DNA from: Acinetobacter radioresistens DSM 6976 = NBRC 102413 = CIP 103788
GTDB lineage: Bacteria; Pseudomonadota; Gammaproteobacteria; Pseudomonadales; Moraxellaceae
Assembly: GCF_006757745.1 (NCBI RefSeq)
Contig: NZ_AP019740.1
Coordinates: 806,001-870,000, forward strand
DNA: 64,000 nucleotides
Direction: 5' to 3'
The notes under the pieces were generated by a model. The model did not search any database. It saw nothing but the letters and a program-made list of their open reading frames with translations, and was not told the origin of the DNA. Below are positions 21,519 through 30,108 of this stretch, piece by piece; position 1 is the first letter of the stretch; the number at the start of each line of letters is the position of its first letter. The translations under genes were made by a program, and so were the position numbers.

Positions 21519-22457
21519 ATGAATGAGCAATTGCGCCCTCTAACTATTATTTATAACAGAAATTCTGGTTTTCATGCAGCCCGTCGCGATGAGCTTTATG
21601 AAGAAATACTAACTCAACTCAGTACACATGGCTTCGAAATTCAGGTCTTGGAATTACATTCAAACTCAGATTTTGACCAGCTGATGCAGGATGTGCTGGA
21701 TCGTCATTTAAATGGGCCAGATGTAGGGGTTGTGGTCGCAGCTGGGGGGGATGGTACTCTAAATGCAGTAGGGGCAAAGTTATTGCATACTGACATACCG
21801 CTAGGCTTATTACCTTTAGGGACATTTAATTATGTTGCGCGGGCCCTGAATATTCCTTTAGATTTGCTTGAAGCTACAAAGGTAATTATTTCTGGTCGGC
21901 CTCAGGCGATTCATGTGGCAAAACTTAATAATCAGATTTATTTGAACAATGCAAGTCTAGGATTATATCCACTCTTTATTAAGCGAAGGGAGGCATATAA
22001 CCAGCGGTTTGGCCGCTTCACATTTAATGCATATGCTTCAGCTCTGGATGTCATGATTCGAGACCGCAAAGCTTTAAAACTGACTTTAGAAGTGGATGGT
22101 AAAAGATATCCCTTAAATACACCGCTGGTCTTTTTTGGTAATAATCAACTTCAGCTACAGGAAATGCGTCTGCGTGTTGCTGACTGTGCGGCAGCTGGCC
22201 GGGTTGCCGGTGTGGCTGTAGCAAATACTGATAAAAGAACTTTGTTTAAACTGCTATTTCAACTGATACAAGGCAAGCTTGAACAGGCTTCACAGGTCTA
22301 TAGCTTCTGCGCAGATCAGGTTCAGGTACATGCAGCTAAAAAAAATATTAAAGTGGCGATTGATGGAGAAATTGTCGAGTTGCAGACACCTTTAAAAATT
22401 ACAGTTGAAAAAAATGCGCTTAACATAATGGTGCCCTATGCTGCTCCATCTCTCTGA
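21519..22457 (+). CDS. Diacylglycerol/lipid kinase family protein
   Basis: The 312-residue protein belongs to the DAGK_cat (YegS-like) family. The nucleotide-binding loop reads AAGGDGTLNAV near residue 80, and the GTFNYVARAL segment follows. The C-terminal beta-sandwich lobe is present. Likely activity is ATP-dependent phosphorylation of a lipid or sphingoid base; the substrate is unknown. The ATG at 21519 is preferred to the TTG two codons earlier. Its last 20 bases overlap the next gene, implying translational coupling. Confidence 0.88.
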   Translation: MNEQLRPLTIIYNRNSGFHAARRDELYEEILTQLSTHGFEIQVLELHSNSDFDQLMQDVLDRHLNGPDVGVVVAAGGDGTLNAVGAKLLHTDIPLGLLPLGTFNYVARALNIPLDLLEATKVIISGRPQAIHVAKLNNQIYLNNASLGLYPLFIKRREAYNQRFGRFTFNAYASALDVMIRDRKALKLTLEVDGKRYPLNTPLVFFGNNQLQLQEMRLRVADCAAAGRVAGVAVANTDKRTLFKLLFQLIQGKLEQASQVYSFCADQVQVHAAKKNIKVAIDGEIVELQTPLKITVEKNALNIMVPYAAPSL

Positions 22458-23211
22458 TCTGCATTTTGGTACCGAGCGGCCAGAATGTATAAAGGCCTTA
22501 CGAGTATTCTGTAAAGAGCAACAACCCGAAGCTCTCGTGGTAAGTGGGGACCTGACCCAACGTGCCCGGTTTACCCAGTTTTATTATTGTAAGCAGTTTT
22601 TAGAGAGTCTCCAGATTCCTTATCTGGTTGTACCTGGCAATCATGATATACCACTTTATCATTTGTGGAATCGTGTCTTTAGCCCGTTTACCCGTTACCA
22701 GTATTTTTTCGGTAATTTGGAAAATGTACTAGAAACCGAACACTTTTATGTTATTGGAGTCAATAGTGTAAGACGGCGTTATCATACACGTGGTCATGTC
22801 TCACTAGAGCAAATTCATGAAACCCGTGAGAAACTAGAACAGGCCCCCTTACATAAACTTAAAATTATTACGTCACATCAGCCGTTTTATACTGAACCTG
22901 ACGACCCCCATGGTTTAAAAGACTGTCCGGTACTCGGCCGTATGGCTCTAGAGGTTTGGGGACAATATAAATTGTTTGGTATTTTACATGGCCATTTACA
23001 TAAAACCGCGATCTATGATCTGACCCGACTGTATAATTTAAAAGTTGATCATCCTATTTATAATATTCATGCCGGTACTGCGACTTCCTGGCGCTTGCAC
23101 AAGAACCTGCCGAACAGTTTTAACACTGTTTCAATATCTGGTGAAATTCTGCAATACTGGTTTAATGAAGAGAGTCAATCATTTGTTTTACGGACAGATG
23201 TGATTAAATAA
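22438..23211 (+). CDS. Calcineurin-like metallophosphoesterase
   Basis: The 257-residue protein has the five-block metallophosphoesterase signature: DLHFG, VVSGDLTQRA, PGNHDIP, the TSHQPF histidine and GHLHK. It should be a cytoplasmic dinuclear-metal phosphatase or phosphodiesterase. Its start lies 20 bases inside the lipid kinase gene. The tight coupling suggests that both act on the same lipid phosphate metabolism, but that is inference. Confidence 0.9.
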   Translation: MLLHLSDLHFGTERPECIKALRVFCKEQQPEALVVSGDLTQRARFTQFYYCKQFLESLQIPYLVVPGNHDIPLYHLWNRVFSPFTRYQYFFGNLENVLETEHFYVIGVNSVRRRYHTRGHVSLEQIHETREKLEQAPLHKLKIITSHQPFYTEPDDPHGLKDCPVLGRMALEVWGQYKLFGILHGHLHKTAIYDLTRLYNLKVDHPIYNIHAGTATSWRLHKNLPNSFNTVSISGEILQYWFNEESQSFVLRTDVIK

Positions 23212-23274
23212 TTACCCAAGATCTGTCGAGCGGTTAAAAAAAATACAAAAATACAAATTTTTTTTATTTTTCCC

Positions 23275-23300
23275 CTTGAAGCGTTTTTTTCTATCCCCAC
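23275..23300 (+). promoter_or_regulatory. Sigma-32-type heat-shock promoter of groESL
   Basis: CTTGAA at 23275-23280 and CCCCAC at 23295-23300 are separated by 14 bases, matching the RpoH consensus (CTTGAA, 11-16 bases, CCCCAT). It lies 96 bases before the groES start. Confidence 0.8.
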
Positions 23301-23395
23301 AAAAGTGTCATCAAAACACTTTAGGTTATTACTTAGACTTATAAATAAAGTAATAACTGATTACTTAAAAAAGACTTAGTCTGATGGAGTTAATT

Positions 23396-23686
23396 ATGAG
23401 CAATATTCGTCCATTACATGACCGTGTAGTAGTTCGTCGTGTAGAAGAAGAAACAAAAACTGCGGGTGGTATTTTATTGCCAGGTTCTGCGGCAGAAAAA
23501 CCTTCTCAAGGTGAAATCATTGCAGTGGGTAATGGTCAAATTACTGATAATGGTGTACGTGCACTTGACGTAAAAGTTGGCGACAAGGTTCTGTTTGGAA
23601 CTTATGCCGGTACAACTGTAAAAGTAAATGGGGAAGAGCTTCTTATTATGAAAGAGTCTGACATCCTTGCGGTGTTAGAAGGCTAA
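23396..23686 (+). CDS. groES: Co-chaperonin GroES
   Basis: The 96-residue heptameric lid of the GroEL chaperonin. It shows the N-terminal [11 protein letters not shown] strand, the mobile loop [16 protein letters not shown] that contacts GroEL, and the C-terminal [16 protein letters not shown]. The start at 23396 follows GGAG; the upstream in-frame ATG at 23384 covers that site. It is cotranscribed with groEL. Confidence 0.98.
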   Translation: MSNIRPLHDRVVVRRVEEETKTAGGILLPGSAAEKPSQGEIIAVGNGQITDNGVRALDVKVGDKVLFGTYAGTTVKVNGEELLIMKESDILAVLEG

Positions 23687-23708
23687 TTTACGTTTAACTC
23701 ATTTGTGA

Positions 23709-25383
<1,675 letters not shown>

Positions 25384-25440
25384 CCTATGCTGTGATTAAT
25401 ACTTTGTAATTTATATATTTATTCATAAAATTTTTATAAG

Positions 25441-25461
25441 TTACTCACAGTATTACTCACA
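25441..25461. promoter_or_regulatory. Paired TTACTCACA motifs, left arm (candidate integrase sites)
   Basis: TTACTCACA occurs at 25441 and 25453, 12 bases apart, 58 bases inside the attL core. An identically spaced pair lies inside attR. This is the layout expected of arm-type integrase binding sites. Confidence 0.65.
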
Positions 25462-25475
25462 AAATAATTTGTTGT

Positions 25476-25507
25476 AAAAAAAGGTCGCTATTATAGCGAC
25501 CTTTTTT
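25476..25507. terminator. Element-borne terminator downstream of groEL
   Basis: GGTCGCTA/TAGCGACC with a three-base loop is flanked by seven A and six T. It lies inside the element and would end groEL transcripts in place of the native terminator, which is now at 42518-42546. Confidence 0.9.
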
Positions 25508-25519
25508 ATTCTAGCTTTT

Positions 25520-25732
25520 TCAAAGGGGCTTAAGATAAGTTCCTGAGCTTGTGATGCAAGCGAGTACATAACTATTCAGCCAAAAATTTTTACGACCATC
25601 CTTGATCGGTGACTGTATACGTCCATCTTTGATACGTTGATAGAGCTCTTTTTCACTGATATTCATACGTAGTGCAAATTCAGCGGTAGAAACCCGTCGT
25701 TCAGTATTGGTGAGGTCTATTGTAAATCCCAT
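25520..25732 (-). CDS. AlpA/MerR-like HTH protein, probable excisionase
   Basis: The 70-residue protein has a winged-helix DNA-binding pattern: STAEFALRMNISEKELYQRIKDGRI as helix-turn-helix, then SPIKDGRKNFWL as the wing. Small proteins of this type next to an attachment site are usually recombination directionality factors or P4 AlpA-like activators. It lies 140 bases from attL, with AGGGGA before its ATG, while the integrase is at the far end. The excision role is inferred from position and size. Confidence 0.7.
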   Translation of the reverse strand: MGFTIDLTNTERRVSTAEFALRMNISEKELYQRIKDGRIQSPIKDGRKNFWLNSYVLACITSSGTYLKPL

Positions 25733-26126
25733 ACCATTCCCCTGAATTAATGACTAACAACAGAAAACAAATGATGTTTGAGAGATAGATTAAAGTAATC
25801 TATTAAAAATATTGCTAAATCAAGCATTTCAATTCCTATATGCTAGTGTTTAAAGTTTTTAATGCGCATCATTTCTTTATGAGTTCATCACATGAAATAT
25901 GCCACTAAGCTAAACATAGCAGGATCAAATTTTGAAAAAGGATATTTATGCAAAACTTCAAAAAAATGGTTAATTTCTAAATTGAGTGTGGACTTTAGAA
26001 TTCTTACGGTAATTGGTTGTGTGAATTTTTTGAAATAAATAATGAAAATAGTATATGTTCTAAAGTGCCTTAAATTGAACTTTAATTGGTATTTCAGCGA
26101 TCTAAGTACCATATAGGTGACTTTAC
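25733..26126. other. Promoter region between excisionase-like and HTH genes
   Basis: This 394-base AT-rich gap separates divergent genes. Short open frames exist on both strands (a 48-codon one at 25892-26038 plus; an 81-codon one on minus), but none has a ribosome binding site or recognisable sequence. Confidence 0.5.
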
Positions 26127-26465
26127 ATGACACGGCATAATTCTAAGACAGCGCATGCTCTTGCTATTGAGTTAGGGCAAAGATTACAAAGAGCTAGACT
26201 CAACTTAAATCTGACACAACTGGAGATAGCTCAACACACAGGAGTCTCTAGAAAAGTTGTGATGAATGCAGAAGCGGGACAGGTCACATTAGAAAACTTG
26301 ATCGCGATTTTGATGACATTAGACCTAGTTGATCATTTAGATTTATTTTTACCAGAACAGCTAATTTCACCAATTCAGCTATGGAAATTACGAGGCAAGA
26401 TTCGACAAAGAGCAAGTCGTAAAACTAATCAAAATCTACCAACAGATGATGACTTGGGTTGGTGA
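26127..26465 (+). CDS. XRE-family (HipB-like) transcriptional regulator
   Basis: The 112-residue protein has a Cro/CI helix-turn-helix (RLQRARLNLNLTQLEIAQHTGVSRKVVMNAEAGQVTLENLIAILMTLDL) from about residue 18 to 67, close to the antitoxin HipB. Its basic C-terminal tail (KLRGKIRQRASRKTNQ) is typical of regulators paired with HipA-like kinases. No HipA gene follows; the next gene is unrelated, so it is an orphan. AGGTGA precedes the ATG. It may control the following gene or element functions. Confidence 0.8.
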   Translation: MTRHNSKTAHALAIELGQRLQRARLNLNLTQLEIAQHTGVSRKVVMNAEAGQVTLENLIAILMTLDLVDHLDLFLPEQLISPIQLWKLRGKIRQRASRKTNQNLPTDDDLGW

Positions 26466-26777
26466 ATAGTTGTGTGAGTTAGGATAACTGATTTGATAAA
26501 TAATTTTTTATATTTCAAAGAACATCTATTTTGATTTATATGATTGTAATTTTCAAAAAAAATGTTAAATTAAAAACAAGGTCGCCTACCGTACTTACGC
26601 ATGAGTAGAAAAGGGGTTGAGTTTTATTGGTTTAATTTTACAAACCACATCTATATTTTAATTTTCTTAAGCATCAACTCGTTTGGTTCTTAGCATTTAA
26701 ACATGCGTTGCTATAAGTCATATGACACCAAGAAATTCTTTGAACAAAAGAATTTAGAGTTGGCTGTAGAGAAAATT
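26466..26777. other. Intergenic gap upstream of unknown gene
   Basis: About 310 AT-rich bases, with the optional N-terminal extension of the next gene at the right end. Nothing specific was recognised. Confidence 0.45.
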
Positions 26778-27950
26778 ATGTCTATTCAAGATTTCGCATT
26801 TAAATTATCAAAAAAAATTCAGGAACAGCATTCTGTAAAGATTAGTCGTTCGCATATTTATGAATTAATCGCTTTAGACCAAGGCTATAAAACGTACAAT
26901 GCATTTGTAAGTCAAAATTTAATTATTCAAGTCCAATATGATGATTCTGAAGAATATTATCAGCATGAGCTCGTCAACGCATTAAGCTTAGAAGTATTTA
27001 AAAATCCACCTGAATCAGACTATTCGAATTATGATGAAGATGATCTACATTGGGATGACTATGAAGGTCGTCAATTACTAGATCAAATCAAAAATCTTAT
27101 CACTCGTTTGCAAAGTTTATCGAAATTAGATATTCCAGAAGAGATTCACTTTTCGATTGCTAAAACTGTCTATCAGGAGCTTTTATATCTAAATATAGAA
27201 GTTATAAATTTTAGAGTGATGCGAGAAAGTTTGAGTCATGTTTACTTTGATAATGGATTACTAAATACATTTGAACTTAGGTATGAGTCTGACTATGGAT
27301 ATTTTGAAGGTGATGATTTCGAGTTCAATATAATAGGAGAGCATCTTGAGAGTATATTGTCTTATGCAAAAGATCGTAAGAATCTAGATGCTTATGCGTT
27401 AGTTGCTGGATATTATCGTTACCTAGCGAATCAAATTGCACCTTATGGTAGAAATGGTTCGAATTTCGGTAGTTGTTGGGATAATGACAAACAAAAATAT
27501 ATAAAATCTGAGGAAACTACAAAGAATAAAGAAAAATATGATGAATATATAAAGCAAGCCGAATTATACGAATCGTATATCAAAGATTATCCATTAAATC
27601 TTGCGGAAATAAATTTTGATGTAGATGAGGATGAGGTCTATCAGCAGATGTTGTATCTATGCAATCAAGGTGATACTGAGGCAATTGAACACTTCCTTTA
27701 CCAAAGACTATTTAAGAATACTGGTGAAGCATGGCTATATATTTATCTAGCTCAGTTATGTGATGTTGATTTTACGCAAGATGATTTACGAGCTTACAAT
27801 GCCTATACAGGCGAAGCATATGATGACTATGGACCTATGGAAGTTTCAGGTCGTGAAGCAATTCAATATGTCATTAACTTACCTGATTTGCCAGAAGCTC
27901 AAGATGCTTTAGCAAGAAAAATTGCAAATGAACTATTTGAGAAAATTTAA
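26778..27950 (+). CDS. Unknown acidic protein with Sel1/TPR-like helices
   Basis: I do not recognise the function. The chosen start gives 390 residues after AGAG; the frame also allows a start at 26703 (415 residues) without a ribosome binding site. Residues about 1-50 form an HTH-like segment (SKKIQEQHSVKISRSHIYELIALDQGYKTYNAF), a pattern found at the N-termini of several accessory proteins. The middle is very acidic (NYDEDDLHWDDYEG). The C-terminal third has short helical pairs (MLYLCNQGDTEAIEHFL) like Sel1 or TPR repeats. No signal or membrane segment is present. It sits between an orphan regulator and an IS, so it may be accessory or defence cargo. Confidence 0.6.
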   Translation: MSIQDFAFKLSKKIQEQHSVKISRSHIYELIALDQGYKTYNAFVSQNLIIQVQYDDSEEYYQHELVNALSLEVFKNPPESDYSNYDEDDLHWDDYEGRQLLDQIKNLITRLQSLSKLDIPEEIHFSIAKTVYQELLYLNIEVINFRVMRESLSHVYFDNGLLNTFELRYESDYGYFEGDDFEFNIIGEHLESILSYAKDRKNLDAYALVAGYYRYLANQIAPYGRNGSNFGSCWDNDKQKYIKSEETTKNKEKYDEYIKQAELYESYIKDYPLNLAEINFDVDEDEVYQQMLYLCNQGDTEAIEHFLYQRLFKNTGEAWLYIYLAQLCDVDFTQDDLRAYNAYTGEAYDDYGPMEVSGREAIQYVINLPDLPEAQDALARKIANELFEKI

Positions 27951-27958
27951 TCTTTAAA

Positions 27959-29272
27959 GAGACTGTAAATAAAACTGTGTAAACGCTTAAACTATCCCTC
28001 AACGCTGTTGGGGGCAACACAGGTGTTTACCATGAAAGATGAAGCAATGCTGGCATTGGCAAAAGAATTTGCTAAGAACTTAAAAACAGAAGCTGACCTG
28101 AATAATTTCAGTAAAGCTTTAAAGAAACTCACCGTTGAAACTGCACTCAATGCTGAACTGACTGAACATTTAGGCTATGAGAAGAATAGCCCTCGTATAG
28201 GCAAAAATACACGTAATGGCTATACAACTAAACGGCTATTTACTGATGATGGTGAATTTGAACTAGACACGCCTAGAGATCGTGATGGCACTTTTGAGCC
28301 CCAGTTGATCAAGAAGAGTCAAACCCGTATCACACAAATGGATAGCCAAATCCTATCCCTATACGCCAAAGGCATGACGACACGAGATATTGTTGCCACA
28401 TTCAAGGAAATGTACGATGCGGACGTCTCCCCAACGCTTATTTCCAAAGTGACGGATGCAGTTAAAGAACAAGTAATAGAATGGCAAAATAGACCATTGG
28501 ATGCCCTTTATCCTATTGTCTATATGGATTGTATCGTCGTGAAAGTGCGTCAAGATAGTACGATTATTAACAAAGCGGTATATCTGGCATTAGGTGTCAA
28601 TACAGACGGACAGAAAGACCTATTAGGTATGTGGATGTCAGAAAACGAGGGTTCTAAATTTTGGCTCTCAGTGCTTACAGAACTGAAAAATCGTGGTTTA
28701 AAGGATATTCTGATTGCCTGCGTAGATGGATTGAAAGGGTTTCCTGATGCGATTAATACAATTTACCCTGATACGCATATTCAGTTGTGTATCATTCACA
28801 TGGTACGCAACAATCTTAAATATGTGAGTTGGAAAGACTACAAAGCTGTCACAGCCGATTTAAAAAAGATATATCAAGCTGTTACAGAAGACGCAGCCTT
28901 ACAGGCTTTAGATGAATTTGGACAAAAATGGGATGAGAAGTATCCTCAAATCAGCAAGTCATGGCTTGCCAACTGGTCGAATCTAAACACGTTTTTCGCT
29001 TACTCTATGGATATTCGCAAAGCGATTTACACGACCAATGCGATTGAATCATTGAACAGCGTTATCCGCCATGCAACCAAGAAAAGAAAAATCTTCCCAA
29101 CTGATGATTCCGTGAAAAAGGTGGTATATTTAGCAATTATGGCAGCAAGCAAAAAATGGACGATGCCTATTCAGAATTGGAAAGCTGCCATGAATCGCTT
29201 TAGTATCATGTTTGAAGAGCGTGTAACCAAGTATTTTTAAAACTGTATTTACACAGAATTATTTACACCCTC
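27959..29272 (+). mobile_element. IS256-family insertion sequence, 1314 bp, intact
   Basis: The ends GAGACTGTAAAT and (reversed) GAGGGTGTAAAT continue as imperfect inverted repeats of about 25 bases with 21 matches. A single full-length transposase gene fills the interior and an 8-bp target duplication flanks it. All hallmarks of a recent insertion are present. Confidence 0.92.
28032..29240 (+). CDS. IS256-family transposase (DDE)
   Basis: The 402-residue mutator-type transposase has the first aspartate in YMDCIVVKVRQD, the second in ACVDGLKGFPDAI followed by the CIIHMVRN signature, and the catalytic glutamate in TTNAIESLNSVIR. The length fits the family. The ATG at 28032 has AGGTG upstream; an earlier in-frame TTG at 28008 is less likely. 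The gene is intact and should be active. Confidence 0.95.
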   Translation: MKDEAMLALAKEFAKNLKTEADLNNFSKALKKLTVETALNAELTEHLGYEKNSPRIGKNTRNGYTTKRLFTDDGEFELDTPRDRDGTFEPQLIKKSQTRITQMDSQILSLYAKGMTTRDIVATFKEMYDADVSPTLISKVTDAVKEQVIEWQNRPLDALYPIVYMDCIVVKVRQDSTIINKAVYLALGVNTDGQKDLLGMWMSENEGSKFWLSVLTELKNRGLKDILIACVDGLKGFPDAINTIYPDTHIQLCIIHMVRNNLKYVSWKDYKAVTADLKKIYQAVTEDAALQALDEFGQKWDEKYPQISKSWLANWSNLNTFFAYSMDIRKAIYTTNAIESLNSVIRHATKKRKIFPTDDSVKKVVYLAIMAASKKWTMPIQNWKAAMNRFSIMFEERVTKYF

Positions 29273-29297
29273 TCTTTAAACAGGTTTCAAAGTTAAT

Positions 29298-29328
29298 AAA
29301 AATCCCATTTGTTTAAATGGGATTTTTT
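29298..29328. terminator. Terminator after the IS, before oriT
   Basis: AAAAATCCCATTT/AAATGGGATTTTT is a perfect stem around GTTT. Before the IS inserted, it would have ended the unknown gene that stops at 27950. Confidence 0.9.
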
Positions 29329-29440
29329 AATTGGATTACCATTTTTTTAAAAACTAGCTAAAAAATTCAAAATCACCACCAAAACCGATCCGTAATTTTG
29401 TTCTTTGCTAATGTCATAAAAATCCGTGATGGAAATAAGC

Positions 29441-29537
29441 AAGCCTACCTGTACATACAAATTCTTCGAATTTTTTATGTACAGGGCTTGTTAGGAGGGA
29501 AACCCTCCTAAGACCTCCCAGCCCATCACAGATGGGC
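29441..29537. other. Candidate origin of transfer (three consecutive hairpins)
   Basis: Three inverted repeats lie directly before mobC: CCTGTACATA/TATGTACAGG (29448-29485, with an inner AAATTC/GAATTT and an outer AAGCC/GGCTT pairing), TTAGGAGGG/CCCTCCTAA (29491-29511, loop AAA), and GCCCATC/GATGGGC (29521-29537, loop ACA). Hairpins upstream of mobC and mobA are the normal place and form of an oriT recognised by MOB-P relaxases. The nick site is not identified. Confidence 0.7.
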
Positions 29538-29592
29538 AAGTCAACTTCATTGACTTAAAAGCAAAAGCAAAGAACGGTTAGCGTGATTGTAT

Positions 29593-30108
29593 ATGAGAAG
29601 TAAAACCAAAAATTTTAGACTTACTCAATTGCAGCTAGAGCAGTTGGAGCTACACATTGAAAAAGAACGTACTAACTTTACTGACTTTATTCATTCCTTA
29701 ATTCAACGTGAAGTGATGCATGATGCTGTTACGGTTCGAGGGATGATTGAAGATGAGAAGGAGCCGAGACTCAAAATTAAAACCGAAGTTGAAATCGTTA
29801 AACTTTATCAAATCACTGATCCTGATTTGTTACTGGCCTTATCTAAAATTGGGAATAACCTGAATCAAATAGCCCGTGCTTTAAACATCATCAAAAATGC
29901 GGATCCAAGAGATCAGCGTAAGCTTGATATTTTTCATGTGTTATTGGTCTTAAAAGGTATTCAAAATGAGTTAGAACAAATATTTCCTACTTTACCAAAA
30001 ATCAGTAGGCAACGTCCGAATAGGCTTCGCAAGCAACTCGAAAATCTAAACGTTGATCAGACACAACCTTCTATCGTGTTAGCGGAGAAGGATGAAAGTG
30101 CATATTAA
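29593..30108 (+). CDS. mobC: Mobilization accessory protein MobC/MbeC-like
   Basis: MobC-type proteins bind oriT and help the relaxase open the nick region. The 171-residue product has an N-terminal ribbon-helix-helix-like segment (KNFRLTQLQLEQLELHI) and the conserved GNNLNQIARALN motif of the MobC family. The ATG at 29593 is preferred to a TTG two codons before. The last 17 bases overlap the relaxase gene, so the two are coupled. Confidence 0.87.
   Translation: MRSKTKNFRLTQLQLEQLELHIEKERTNFTDFIHSLIQREVMHDAVTVRGMIEDEKEPRLKIKTEVEIVKLYQITDPDLLLALSKIGNNLNQIARALNIIKNADPRDQRKLDIFHVLLVLKGIQNELEQIFPTLPKISRQRPNRLRKQLENLNVDQTQPSIVLAEKDESAY

Larger units (their letters stand above)
27951..29280. repeat. 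8-bp target site duplication flanking the IS
   Basis: TCTTTAAA occurs at 27951-27958 and at 29273-29280, directly outside the terminal inverted repeats. Eight bases is typical of IS256-family insertion. The left copy touches the stop codon of the upstream gene. Confidence 0.88.

Noticed and set aside
25888..26133. 81-codon minus-strand open frame
   Set aside because: No ribosome binding site, no recognisable sequence, and it overlaps the start of the HTH gene.
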